64,000 nucleotides of DNA. It comes from UBA5009 sp038043185. Lineage in GTDB: Bacteria > Bdellovibrionota > Bdellovibrionia > Bdellovibrionales > Bdellovibrionaceae. Position numbers and translations under genes: made by a program. This document shows positions 1-8,330 of the stretch, in pieces. Within the stretch, counting starts at the first letter, position 1; each line of letters opens with the position of its first letter. The stretch is from assembly GCA_038043185.1 (NCBI GenBank), contig JBBTCO010000009.1:33551-97550 (forward strand). The letters are read 5' to 3'. The notes under the pieces are model-generated. The model was given only the letters and a program-made list of their open reading frames with translations. It was not told the DNA's origin and searched no databases.

Positions 1-147
1 AAACGCAGAAAAAACATATCCATTTAAGTTCTATTCAAAAGAGCTTTTTTTTCTGTCCGCGCACGAAAAGAGTACGTGATGCCTGATTTATTGGATTTTG
101 ATTTCTGAACGAACTTTGCGAGCCAGCGCCTTCGGTCCAACTAAAAT

Positions 148-1122
148 TTATTTTTTTAATTTAAGATTTTTTGGAGGTAATGGTGTAGGTAGTACAGGAG
201 TGGGATCAGCACCTGAACCAATACACCCAATACGTGTGTCACCAGCCGCGAAGCGATCGAACCAGAAATAACCGGCGCCATTCTGCCTCATTAAGCTGAA
301 CTCATTCCACAAATACTCGGACGCTACACTGTTCGGTGACGTGCTTTTGGGAGAGCGTCGCCAAATAATATCTGTGCGATTTAATACTTGAACGCCATCG
401 ACCCACGCTCTGCCGATGCCATCGTCTTGTGCCACCCCGTTTTCAAGCGAGTTAACTTTCTCCTGAGTTTCTATGCAATACCATTTATTGCTCTGTAAGG
501 AGATACTCGAAAGCGGTTGGTCCGTTGTGGAAAAATAGGTCGGTACATGCTCTGCAGAAAGTCTTAAGTTCGTGCCGCCTGACCCTTTTGTTCCATTTCC
601 ACTGCCGATATTCCACCAATGGCGAATGTTATTTTCATCAAAGGGGAGAACAAGAGATTGCCCCTTAATCACCTTAGTTGAGCTCATATGTGAAGCTCGG
701 AATAGACATCTATTCTGCGCATCACGAGGCGAATCAGAGAGACAATTCGCAGTCGGATTTGTTAACGGCGTTGTCGAGCCACTCATCATGAAGTAGACAC
801 GCTTATAAACTTCCTTGGTATTAGGGAATGATCGACTAACTGAACCTCCGCATTGTTTCCCGCTTTTAAATTCAGCCTGTGTGACATCACAATTTGATGG
901 GAAATTGACCCTGGTTGAAGCTTTTCCGCTGATCTTCACCGTCGTATCGTGCGTGTAGACACTCGGAAAAAAATCTTCATAATAGAATTGACCTGAGATA
1001 GTCGATTCCATCTCATCATCCCAGAAAACTCCAGCATGAGAAAATATTGGCACAAGGGATAATGCAGTCGCGATGATCATCAAAAATCGTATTGGTAAAA
1101 TTGTTTGCCAATTTGAACTCAT
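148..1122 (-). CDS. Secreted protein, lectin/lyase-like fold suspected
   Basis: The product is 324 residues. The start at 1122 is preferred over an upstream one at 1149 because GGGGGAGTG lies just before it. An N-terminal hydrophobic segment ending in FSHAG looks like a signal peptide, so the protein is probably exported. The middle holds several Cys residues and the pattern WYCIETQEKVN followed by GRAWVDGVQV. This resembles the concanavalin-like beta-sandwich of polysaccharide lyases and LamG proteins, where a ligand-facing sheet carries such strands. The C-terminus is a proline-rich tail ending NLKLKK. I recognise no catalytic motif, so the fold assignment is an inference. The last ten codons reappear in slightly altered form at 2078-2110. 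Confidence 0.7.
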   Translation of the reverse strand: MSSNWQTILPIRFLMIIATALSLVPIFSHAGVFWDDEMESTISGQFYYEDFFPSVYTHDTTVKISGKASTRVNFPSNCDVTQAEFKSGKQCGGSVSRSFPNTKEVYKRVYFMMSGSTTPLTNPTANCLSDSPRDAQNRCLFRASHMSSTKVIKGQSLVLPFDENNIRHWWNIGSGNGTKGSGGTNLRLSAEHVPTYFSTTDQPLSSISLQSNKWYCIETQEKVNSLENGVAQDDGIGRAWVDGVQVLNRTDIIWRRSPKSTSPNSVASEYLWNEFSLMRQNGAGYFWFDRFAAGDTRIGCIGSGADPTPVLPTPLPPKNLKLKK

Positions 1123-1197
1123 AAACACTCCCCCCAAATAGTTTACCATATTAGAGTATTTCTTATGTAAATTAAATTAACTGAAATGACTCGGATC

Positions 1198-1222
1198 TGT
1201 CTCAAAATGGGAACGCAGTGTT
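1198..1222. promoter_or_regulatory. Candidate operator motif TGTCTCAAAAT…GGAACGCAGTGTT
   Basis: The stretch begins TGTCTCAAAATG and continues GGAACGCAGTGTT, 48 bases before the aldo/keto reductase start. The same left half (TGTCTCAAAAT, then AAC) recurs at 6276 inside a 40-bp dyad, and GGAACGCA recurs at 50230 before a TIGR02147 regulator gene. The recurrence is seen directly. That it is a regulator binding site is inference. Confidence 0.35.
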
Positions 1223-1269
1223 AAAAGCAAATGTTCTCAAGTCTCATAAATCTCTGATAAGCTAGTCCT

Positions 1270-2091
1270 ATGAAAACGCAATTTCCTCAATTCATTTATG
1301 GCACCGCATGGAAAGAAGAACGCACTCAAAATTTGGTCGATCTAGCAGTTAAGGTTGGATTTCGTGCCGTTGATACGGCTAACCAAAAGAAACACTATCG
1401 TGAAGACTTTACTGGTGAAACCTTAAAAGATTTATATAAAGAAATTGCACGCGATCAATTTTGGCTACAATCAAAATACACTTATGTTCGTGGACAAGAT
1501 CATCGTTTGCCCTACAATCCTGATGACGATTATCCTACGCAAGTAAAAGCTTCATTTCAAAGTACACTTAAAAATTTGCACACTCATTATGTGGATTCTT
1601 ATTTATTACATGGGCCAATGAATGCGACAGCTTTAACAGATGTTGATTGGCAGGTGTGGAAGGCCATGGAGCAACTTCACACCGCTGGTCAGGCTAAGGT
1701 CATTGGTATTAGCAATGTGAATTTGTTGCAACTTAAAGAACTTTTCGCGTCGTCGGAAATTAAACCTATGACCGTGCAGAATCGATGTTATGCAGAACAA
1801 GGCTGGAACAGAGATGTTCGAGAGTTTTGTTTGGAAAATAAAATTATTTATCAAGGTTTTTCGTTACTCACGGCAAATCGCCAAGTTTTGACTGACCAGC
1901 GGGTACGTCTTATGGCTGATAAATATTCCCGAACAGTTCCGCAGATTATTTTTTGTTTTTGTAAACAAGTTGGAATGTTGCCCATCACTGGCACAAGCAA
2001 CGAAACCCATATGCAAGAGGATCTAAACGGTTTTAATTTTGAACTGACTTCGGATGAAGTTCAGTTCATTGAAACTAGTTTTTTAATTTAA
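1270..2091 (+). CDS. Aldo/keto reductase
   Basis: A 273-residue protein of the usual AKR length that should reduce aldehydes or ketones with NADPH in the cytoplasm. The tetrad is visible: Asp35 (AVDTA), Tyr43 (KHYRED), Lys69 (QSKYT) and His114 (YLLHGP). The C-terminal nucleotide-binding signature is represented by LPITGTSNETHMQEDL. The segment GQAKVIGISNVNLLQLKEL is the classic family signature. The substrate cannot be told from sequence. There is no strong ribosome binding site before the ATG. The gene stands alone on the plus strand between two minus-strand genes, with a candidate operator upstream. Confidence 0.9.
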   Translation: MKTQFPQFIYGTAWKEERTQNLVDLAVKVGFRAVDTANQKKHYREDFTGETLKDLYKEIARDQFWLQSKYTYVRGQDHRLPYNPDDDYPTQVKASFQSTLKNLHTHYVDSYLLHGPMNATALTDVDWQVWKAMEQLHTAGQAKVIGISNVNLLQLKELFASSEIKPMTVQNRCYAEQGWNRDVREFCLENKIIYQGFSLLTANRQVLTDQRVRLMADKYSRTVPQIIFCFCKQVGMLPITGTSNETHMQEDLNGFNFELTSDEVQFIETSFLI

Positions 2092-2110
2092 GATTTGTTG
2101 GAGGTAACGA
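2078..2110 (-). repeat. Short duplicate of the 3' end of the 148-1122 gene
   Basis: The bases around the stop of the aldo/keto reductase read TTTTTTAATTTAAGATTTG then TTGGAGGTAA. They match 153-181 almost exactly. On the minus strand this copy would encode LPPTNLKLKN, compared with LPPKNLKLKK at the end of the 148-1122 gene. It looks like a remnant of a paralogous 3' end, or a small duplication, now shared with the stop codon region of the plus-strand gene. No longer homology is visible around it. Confidence 0.4.
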
Positions 2111-2136
2111 GAATCGGTGATCCAGTCCGACTACTC

Positions 2137-3132
2137 TTAAATTTTAACTTCCACATCTGAAATGTCTAAATTCTTCTCAAATTTTGAGATGTTTGAAATT
2201 GTAGTCTCGGCGATATTCTTCAAGGCTTCTCTGGTTAGAAAAGCTTGGTGAGAAGTAACTAGAACATTAGGAAAAGTCAGAAGACGTGCCAGTATGTCAT
2301 CGTTAATTCCATTTTCAGACAAGTCGGAAAAAAAGATTCCAGCCTCTTCCTCGTAGACATCCAGACAAGCTCCACCAATGCACTGTTCTTTGAGTGAGGA
2401 AATCAGGGCCTGCGTCTCTATCAATGCGCCTCGCCCAGTATTCACAATAATGACATCTTTTTTCATAAGCCCGAGGGCGCTGGCATCAATAATATGGTTT
2501 GTCTCGGGAGTTAAGGGAACATGAAGCGAAACTATATCACTTTCCTTAAAAAGAAATTCTCGCTCAACATACTGAACATTATGTTTAAAACCCCAATCGA
2601 TATCGGGCTGACCATCACAAGCAAGAACGCGGCAGTCGTAACCCCTCATAATTTGGCAAAAAACTTTTCCGATTTTTCCAGTTCCAACAACTCCTACTGT
2701 TTTACCGTGCAGGTCAAATCCAACAAGTCCATCAAGTGAAAAGTTCATATCATGAACTCGGTTGTGAGCCTTATGAATTTTTCTATTTAGTGTTTGTAAA
2801 AGTGCAACAGTATATTCGGCAACTGCGTAAGGCGAATATGCTGGGACTCTAACTACCGTCAGTTGCAATGACTTAGCACATTTAATGTCAACGTGGTTGA
2901 ATCCCGCGGATCTCAGTGCAATTAATTTTACTCCTGCAGACTTAAGGGATCTTAAAGTTTTTTCATCTGCGCGATCATTTGCAAACAAGCACACGGCTTC
3001 ATATCCAGATGCAAGCAGGGCAGTTTCTTCTGTCAAACGCACCTCAAGAAATCGAAGCTCGTGTTGCCCTTGATTAGCGGCCTCTAAGGCCATCCGATCA
3101 AATTTGTGAGTATCGAAGACGACGACTTTCAT
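2137..3132 (-). CDS. ldhA: D-lactate dehydrogenase (2-hydroxyacid dehydrogenase)
   Basis: A 331-residue NAD-dependent D-2-hydroxyacid dehydrogenase, the length of fermentative LdhA. The Rossmann motif GVVGTGKIG is at about 147-155. The catalytic residues fit: Arg234 in NTGRGALIE, a Glu in the DVYEEEAG segment at about 259-265, and His295 in TSHQAFLT. The DVYEEEAGIFF segment is typical of LdhA rather than of other family members. It should interconvert pyruvate and D-lactate in the cytoplasm, recycling NADH. It is a single gene on the minus strand, and GGGGCTCC precedes the ATG. Confidence 0.88.
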   Translation of the reverse strand: MKVVVFDTHKFDRMALEAANQGQHELRFLEVRLTEETALLASGYEAVCLFANDRADEKTLRSLKSAGVKLIALRSAGFNHVDIKCAKSLQLTVVRVPAYSPYAVAEYTVALLQTLNRKIHKAHNRVHDMNFSLDGLVGFDLHGKTVGVVGTGKIGKVFCQIMRGYDCRVLACDGQPDIDWGFKHNVQYVEREFLFKESDIVSLHVPLTPETNHIIDASALGLMKKDVIIVNTGRGALIETQALISSLKEQCIGGACLDVYEEEAGIFFSDLSENGINDDILARLLTFPNVLVTSHQAFLTREALKNIAETTISNISKFEKNLDISDVEVKI

Positions 3133-3171
3133 ATTGGAGCCCCGTTACTGATCTGCTTCAAGGTTAAATTT

Positions 3172-4275
3172 TTATTTCAAAATATCGGCGTACATAGATA
3201 AACCAACAAAGATTTGTGTCGTTATTTGAGTATCAGCCGTAGCAGGTTTTTTGTTCACCATGTTGTAGGCTAAATGATACCGCAGATTTTGCTCAGCAAC
3301 TGGCATATAATCCAATGAAATTTCTGTTCCATCCCATTTGGTCTTTACAGATGAGGTGCTCGTTTTTGCATTTTGATCAGTGCTAAACCATTTTAGCGCC
3401 GGAGTTAAAGTTTGTATTTTATAGCCAATCTTAAGAGCCATATTGGTCCAATCTTCATCCGTCGTGCTGCTGCTAACTTCTTTTTTACTGATAAGGCCGT
3501 AATCTAAGTCAGCTTGCCATGAATCTTTAAGATAACGAAGACCTGCATTTGTATAAGTATTTTTACTTGAATCGGTGGTCGCAGTTACATTTCCTGCAGA
3601 ACCTGGATTACCGTTATTTCCGGTGCTCAGTGGAGAAACAAAGTAACTTAAGATCGGGAGAAGTGATTTTTCAAAAAATTTTCCTTTGTAAACTACGCCA
3701 TAAACAGATCTATTTTGATCAATTTGACTTCCAGATGTTGCTGTCGTTCCTCCAGCAGTAGAGTCAGCTTCTTGATTGGCAACTTGCAAAGAGAGCGAGT
3801 TTTCATCCTCACAATTATAAGCAAACTTAAGACCTGTGTGGTATCTTAGACCATTGATTTGCGAAAATCCTCCAGAGACCATGTAAAGATCTATTCGAGG
3901 TGTATTTCCTTCCCAGCCACCAATTTCAGAATTAAATTTTCCCGCGGTAATTGCAAATCGGTCACTCAGCTTATTGCTTAAGTAAGCCATTTCAACCCAA
4001 TCATTTGCAGATTCACGCTTGGTTTCTTTAACAGATGATTTATTCAGGATAAACTTAAGACGGTAACTAGTAGCTTCATTAATATTTCCTTTTCCATCCA
4101 ACTTAAGAGTCTGTAAATTAAAAATATAATTATTTTTACTCGTTGCAACGGCCGTCATCGCCGCATCATTATAGGAAGTACTGGTCAAATCTCCCCGGAG
4201 CTCTAAATTGAGGCTCCCTGCAAAAGTTTGAAATGTCGTAAGTAGAATGCTGGCAATTATAATTTTATTTTTCAT
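3172..4275 (-). CDS. Outer-membrane beta-barrel (porin-like)
   Basis: A 367-residue protein with a signal peptide (MKNKIIIASILLTTFQTFAG) followed by alternating polar/hydrophobic strands such as YIFNLQTLKLDGKGN and YRLKFILNKSS, typical of a 14- to 18-strand porin. A segment AGKFNSEIGGWEGNTPRIDLY resembles the loop region of phosphate- or alginate-type porins. It probably forms a channel in the outer membrane. The solute is unknown. The ATG sits one base from a 28-bp repeat (4277-4304), so the leader of this gene lies inside a repeat element. No clear Shine-Dalgarno is seen at normal spacing. Confidence 0.75.
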   Translation of the reverse strand: MKNKIIIASILLTTFQTFAGSLNLELRGDLTSTSYNDAAMTAVATSKNNYIFNLQTLKLDGKGNINEATSYRLKFILNKSSVKETKRESANDWVEMAYLSNKLSDRFAITAGKFNSEIGGWEGNTPRIDLYMVSGGFSQINGLRYHTGLKFAYNCEDENSLSLQVANQEADSTAGGTTATSGSQIDQNRSVYGVVYKGKFFEKSLLPILSYFVSPLSTGNNGNPGSAGNVTATTDSSKNTYTNAGLRYLKDSWQADLDYGLISKKEVSSSTTDEDWTNMALKIGYKIQTLTPALKWFSTDQNAKTSTSSVKTKWDGTEISLDYMPVAEQNLRYHLAYNMVNKKPATADTQITTQIFVGLSMYADILK

Positions 4276-4276
4276 A

Positions 4277-4482
4277 GAAAATAGGTACCAGGTCCTGTTT
4301 GGCTACGCAATGGAGTTTTTGAAAACAAACCATTTCCTAACATTGGAAAACGCATTATCGCTGATCTGTTGAAGAGTTTAAGGTTCGCATTCGATAATTT
4401 CAGGATGAAATTATCTGTTGCCTATTTCGCGATAAAATAAATTAGAGGGGGAGCAGCCAAACAGGACCTGGTACCTATTTTC
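4277..4482. mobile_element. 206-bp MITE/REP-like element with exact 28-bp inverted ends
   Basis: Bases 4277-4304 and 4455-4482 are exact inverted copies of each other. Both contain the core AGGACCTGGTACCTATTTTC or its complement. The 150-bp interior has no ORF. The left end abuts the start codon of the porin gene, and the right end overlaps the stop codon of the FAD enzyme gene (4475-4477). A diverged direct copy of the same unit follows at 4482-4507. Non-autonomous REP-type elements moved by a RAYT-like transposase elsewhere in the genome have this look. No transposase lies in this window. Confidence 0.6.
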
Positions 4483-6208
4483 CAAACAGGGCCTGGCACT
4501 TATTTTTCTTATTTAAAATTCCTTGGGCGACGTTAACAGAGCTATCCACTACGGATTCCCAGCTAGGCAAGCCCCACATGGCTTGCCCTACGAAAAACAC
4601 TCGATTGCGATAAGGTTTTTGCAACTGATCGACTACGGCTAATCCGTCTTTCGGCGTTACAAGGTTTCCTGGCAAGGCTACGGGGATTGCATGTCCGTGT
4701 AGTGCCACACGAATTCCTTCAACTGACTCTTTTGTATAGCCTAATGGAGGAAGAATCTTTGCGCTCAGTTCAGCCATAATCGATTCTTTAAATTTATCTA
4801 ATTTTTTACTAATCCATTTGTGCACACTGAATTCGTCCCCTGGCATGTAAAGCGTTAACATTCGATGCTTGTCATTCTTGCCCGAGACTCCCATCACAAC
4901 ATCCGTAACATTGACATCTTCACCAGCGGGAAGCTGCCCTTTGGGATCACCAAAAATAAGATCATAACCTGCATCGGTCTTATCATTTTCATTTCGCTTT
5001 AATAAAACATTGGCAACCAAGTAAGGACGATATTTCATTTTTTGGATGGCGCTCGCTCTTTCGGGTTCTATATCATCAATAAGTCGAGTGAGTATAAAAG
5101 GCGCCGTGCTCGAAATTATGTGTTTAGCTGAAATCGTTCTTACAATTCCATCGGGTCCCATGTAACTGGCTTGGGCATGCTCTGTGTCTTTTGATGCTTG
5201 GATATCAAATACCGTAGCTTGTGTTCTGAAGTTTTCTAAAGGTAAAACTTCAGATATTTTTTTAAAGATGACTTCGGCAATTCGCCCATTTCCTCCGGGA
5301 AATGAGGCAATGCCATTGGAATCTCCCACTAAAAAATTTAAACCAGCCGCTGCACTGATTGTTCTTATTCCGGCTCCAAAAGCAGAACGACTATAATAAC
5401 TTAGGATTATTTCAAGATCAGGATGAAGCTCAGCATTTAAATGTTTTTTTAAATAGTCATAAACAGTAATCGTGTCCAAGGATTCAACGTATTTGCGATG
5501 TTCAACTGTTGGCGAAGGAATTTCAGGATAAATTTTGCCATTTTTATTTTCGATCATATCTTTAAATAAATCTCTTATCTGATTGAATTGATTTTGAGTC
5601 CCAGGAACAGTCCCTTTATTCCAAAAATCATCATATCTGACGAGACTATTTGTATTATCGTTATTTTTACGAAAAAGAAAAACAGGATCACTTGCGGTGT
5701 CGATGGATTTTAACTCAGAAAAAATTCCTAGTTTTTGCAGGAATTTTTCGTGGAGACTTCCTTTTGTAGGTTGAGCGATATAGGCTGCGCCTGAAGCCAT
5801 CGTTAGACCATTCCATACTTCCGCCTGAGAATTGCCACCGAATCGATCACCAGTTTCCAAAAACATTATTTTTACTTTTGTGGGGGAATTTTCAATTACC
5901 TCTAAAGCGGCAACAAGATTGGCCATGCCGCCACCAATAAAAAGAAAATCCACCGCTTCACTTGCTGCCGGAAGAACTCCGCCGGGTAGACCCGCGATTA
6001 AGGTTGGTTTATTCCAAATGACATTGTGATTTCGATGAGGATTGTCGCCTGTTATGACATTGGGGTCGACGCTAGATTGGTCCCGGTTCATTGGGCTAAT
6101 ATCTTCAAAAGTTTTTGCTTTTTGAGGGGGTTGCTTGGGTGGGATTGTTGTCGAATAGGACAAAGTCGATATAAAACATATTAATAAAAATGGAATGATA
6201 ATTTTCAT
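4475..6208 (-). CDS. Exported FAD-dependent amine oxidase-like protein
   Basis: 577 residues from the start at 6208. An in-frame upstream ATG (6316) is rejected because the 6208 start gives a clean signal peptide (MKIIIPFLLICFISTLSYS). A dinucleotide-binding motif FLFIGGGMANLVAALEVI sits near residue 85, with FLETGDRFGGNS after it as in amine oxidases and protoporphyrinogen-oxidase-like enzymes. The C-terminal segment FVGQAMWGLPSWESVVDS is the usual FAD-closing motif. It probably oxidises an amine or related substrate outside the cytoplasm. The substrate is unknown. The last eight residues are encoded by a repeat unit and the stop lies in the adjacent mobile-like element. Confidence 0.75.
   Translation of the reverse strand: MKIIIPFLLICFISTLSYSTTIPPKQPPQKAKTFEDISPMNRDQSSVDPNVITGDNPHRNHNVIWNKPTLIAGLPGGVLPAASEAVDFLFIGGGMANLVAALEVIENSPTKVKIMFLETGDRFGGNSQAEVWNGLTMASGAAYIAQPTKGSLHEKFLQKLGIFSELKSIDTASDPVFLFRKNNDNTNSLVRYDDFWNKGTVPGTQNQFNQIRDLFKDMIENKNGKIYPEIPSPTVEHRKYVESLDTITVYDYLKKHLNAELHPDLEIILSYYSRSAFGAGIRTISAAAGLNFLVGDSNGIASFPGGNGRIAEVIFKKISEVLPLENFRTQATVFDIQASKDTEHAQASYMGPDGIVRTISAKHIISSTAPFILTRLIDDIEPERASAIQKMKYRPYLVANVLLKRNENDKTDAGYDLIFGDPKGQLPAGEDVNVTDVVMGVSGKNDKHRMLTLYMPGDEFSVHKWISKKLDKFKESIMAELSAKILPPLGYTKESVEGIRVALHGHAIPVALPGNLVTPKDGLAVVDQLQKPYRNRVFFVGQAMWGLPSWESVVDSSVNVAQGILNKKNKCQALFGK
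4482..4507 (-). repeat. Diverged copy of the GGACCTGG repeat unit
   Basis: CCAAACAGGGCCTGGCACTT is a direct, diverged copy of the adjacent 4457-4482 unit (CCAAACAGGACCTGGTACCT). It lies inside the 3' end of the FAD enzyme gene and encodes its last residues, KCQALFGK, which therefore come from repeat DNA rather than from ancestral coding sequence. Confidence 0.55.
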
Positions 6209-6551
6209 AATTACTTTAGGAATGCAATTCTGCTTCCAAAGACTATTAAGCTGATAATTAAACCTGGTAGGGCTTTGTCTCAAAATAGAACAGAGTTTTG
6301 TTTCAATATGAGACACGTGGATGTTAGGTTTTGAAGAGTAAATACAAATTTTGGTAACCCTTAAATCGTGTTATTCGCAGCTGGAACGAGAACAGGACAG
6401 TCATGAGATATGTAGGCTTAGTTAACGTAAAAATATTTCATCTTATTCACTAGCTATTGAGTTTTGATGCCCCTTGTTGTAAAGAGAGGGAGAACTTCAA
6501 ATCTTGAAGCTCTTGGTTAATGGCAATTTTTAAAATTCTAAGGGTGCTGAA
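6209..6551. other. Intergenic region, divergent promoters with a 40-bp dyad
   Basis: This 343-bp stretch separates two divergent genes and must hold both promoters. It contains the 6276-6315 dyad. The downstream gene has AAGGGTGCTGAA before its ATG. I see no ORF, no terminator hairpin and no RNA gene here. Confidence 0.5.
6276..6315. promoter_or_regulatory. Candidate operator, 40-bp imperfect dyad TGTCTCA…TGAGACA
   Basis: TGTCTCA at 6276-6282 is answered by its exact reverse complement TGAGACA at 6309-6315, and the inner bases also pair in part (AGAACA against TTGTTTC). The left half matches the motif at 1198. It lies 68-107 bases before the FAD enzyme start and about 240 bases before the 6552 gene. 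The symmetry is seen directly; function as a protein binding site is inferred. Confidence 0.4.
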
Positions 6552-7130
6552 ATGTTAAAATTCTATTTTTCTATTTTTTTCTCTTTCAGCTCTGTGGTTT
6601 CTGCTGCCGATTATCCTGCTAACCATTGCGAGATTTTTGTCGACAAAGTTGCAGCATGGAGCGGGACTTCTGGTTATGCCGGTTTAACTTTTAAAATAAA
6701 AACACTCAATTCACGCCTGGATGGAGCCATCAAAAGTGTTGGCTACTACTCGATTGTTCGAAGCAATCCCCAAATCGCCGCTTTCTGCAAAGCTCATCCA
6801 CCATCAAATGGAAATTCGAATGATTGCAATTACGTGGATAAATGGATAGTTCGACCTGCACAAGCATTCTTCGGGCAAGATTACTTTTCAATCGATTTTG
6901 TACTTTATCATCAGTACGATTTTGTACATGTTTTCGAGGGTGCATTCGTTGTCGAAACCGTCAAGGGAACACGATATTGGTTGAATCCCGCAAAAGGTGG
7001 AACTTTCTTTTTGGATGACAATTTGCGATCTAATTTACTTAAACTGGGAAGTGGTGGCTATCACCGTCATGCAAAAGATTTGAACACCGCTACTGCGTTT
7101 GATTATGTAAATCCTTTAAGATGCCGCTAA
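6552..7130 (+). CDS. Secreted protein of unknown function
   Basis: 192 residues with a signal peptide ending SSVVSAADY and six Cys residues in the mature part, so disulfides and a periplasmic or extracellular location are likely. I recognise no family. The body has mixed strands (FSIDFVLYHQYDFVHVFEGAFVVETV) and a GGYHRHAKD segment with paired His. AAGGG lies at a normal distance before the ATG. It is followed after 11 bases by the Cys-repeat gene and probably shares its transcript. Confidence 0.65.
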   Translation: MLKFYFSIFFSFSSVVSAADYPANHCEIFVDKVAAWSGTSGYAGLTFKIKTLNSRLDGAIKSVGYYSIVRSNPQIAAFCKAHPPSNGNSNDCNYVDKWIVRPAQAFFGQDYFSIDFVLYHQYDFVHVFEGAFVVETVKGTRYWLNPAKGGTFFLDDNLRSNLLKLGSGGYHRHAKDLNTATAFDYVNPLRCR

Positions 7131-7141
7131 TGGAGAAAAAT

Positions 7142-7750
7142 ATGAGAATTTCAAAAAATTTAGTAATGATGCTTGGAACCTTTTACATATCGATGTCTAT
7201 GGCTTCTAATGCTGATTTTTCAAGAGTTTACTCAACTTTATCTGAGATTCAAAACCAGTTAAATGTTAACCGTGATAAATATCAACAGCGGGATTTAGAT
7301 AATATTTCAAATTCTTTACAAAATGTTTTGGCATTGACTCAAAATCATTCCGGCGGCTCATCCTCTGATATTATCAAGGCTTGCGTGCAAGGTTTTGGTA
7401 ATGGTTCATCTGGAACAGAATGTGCTCAAAAAGCCTTCGATGCTGATGCTGTAAGAGCTTGTTTAGCCGGTTTTGGCAATGGATCTTCGGGCTTATCTTG
7501 TGCGATCTCGTCTCGCTACGCAAGCATTGTTAATGCTTGCGTGCAAGGTTTTGGTAATGGTTCCTCTGGAATGGAATGTGCTCAAAATGCATACAGAGGC
7601 GATGTTGTAAGAGCCTGTGTTGCTGGCTTTGGTAATGGAACCAGCGGCAGGGAATGCTCAGTCAAGGCACGGGATGCTGAAGTGGTTAAGACTTGTGTTG
7701 CTAGTTTTGGCAATGGTTCAAGCGGCCTTAAATGTGCCACAGGCAATTGA
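7142..7750 (+). CDS. Secreted protein with five 26-residue Cys repeats
   Basis: The start at 7142 is preferred over 7121 because GGAGAAAAAT precedes it. The product has 202 residues. After a signal peptide (ending MSMASNA) and a helical stretch of about 55 residues come five tandem repeats. Each carries GFGNGSSG (last copy SFGNGSSG) flanked by Cys, with the form C-x12-C. The repeat cores start at 7391, 7469, 7547, 7625 and 7703, an exact period of 78 bases. Linkers between cores differ, so this is protein-level conservation. I do not recognise the repeat. It could bind a ligand or metal, or be a structural disulfide repeat. It lies between a secreted protein and PqiA-like genes on the same strand. 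Confidence 0.8.
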   Translation: MRISKNLVMMLGTFYISMSMASNADFSRVYSTLSEIQNQLNVNRDKYQQRDLDNISNSLQNVLALTQNHSGGSSSDIIKACVQGFGNGSSGTECAQKAFDADAVRACLAGFGNGSSGLSCAISSRYASIVNACVQGFGNGSSGMECAQNAYRGDVVRACVAGFGNGTSGRECSVKARDAEVVKTCVASFGNGSSGLKCATGN

Positions 7751-7802
7751 AGCTCTGTAAATACCTTGGCTAATTGCTTTTTGTACAGTACCACCACCAT
7801 CT

Positions 7803-8330
7803 ATGGAAACGACTTCGCGAGCTACTAGTCCAAGTCGAGAGAAATCAGCCCGTTTAACGATGGCATTCGCTATGACGGCTTTGATATTTTACATTCCGGC
7901 AAATATTTTCCCCTTTATGACTATCGAAATGTATGGCCACCGTAACAGCTCAACAATCTGGCAAGGTATTGTTTCGTTAGCACAAGACGGTTCGTGGTTA
8001 ATTGCGCTCGTGATTTTCCTAGCGAGTATTCTTATTCCCTTTTTAAAAATCATAATTCTTTTTTATCTTTCGCTTGTTGCAAAAAAAACCACTGACCCTA
8101 GCTTTAATATTAAGTTGCATCAATTTGTTGAAGCGATTGGACGCTGGTCCATGTTGGATATTTTCTTACTGGCTGTTTTGGTGGCTGTCGTTAAGTTAGG
8201 AAAATTGACGACGGTAACAGCAGAGCCTGGCGCAGTGATGTTTTTATTTGTAGTTATATTTACGATGTTGGCATCGGCTTACTTTGATCCACAATTTTTA
8301 GAAAGTGAAAATGATGAAAACCTTCGTTGA
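7803..8330 (+). CDS. PqiA-family membrane protein (single domain)
   Basis: A 175-residue inner-membrane protein with four hydrophobic segments. It carries the family signature YIPANIFPFMTIEMYG at the start of the first segment and GRWSMLDIFLLAVLVAVVKLG in the third. E. coli PqiA has two such domains and about 417 residues. This is one domain only, without the Cys-rich zinc-ribbon starts. PqiA works with the MCE protein PqiB in lipid transport across the periplasm, and the next gene overlaps and encodes such a protein. No good ribosome binding site precedes the ATG. Confidence 0.85.
   Translation: METTSRATSPSREKSARLTMAFAMTALIFYIPANIFPFMTIEMYGHRNSSTIWQGIVSLAQDGSWLIALVIFLASILIPFLKIIILFYLSLVAKKTTDPSFNIKLHQFVEAIGRWSMLDIFLLAVLVAVVKLGKLTTVTAEPGAVMFLFVVIFTMLASAYFDPQFLESENDENLR

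Noticed and set aside
1..147. Possible gene end or RNA at the left edge
   Set aside because: All frames are interrupted and no hairpin or RNA-like structure was found.
6209..6316. N-terminal extension of the FAD enzyme from 6316
   Set aside because: The extension would precede a clean signal peptide and crosses the 6276-6315 dyad.
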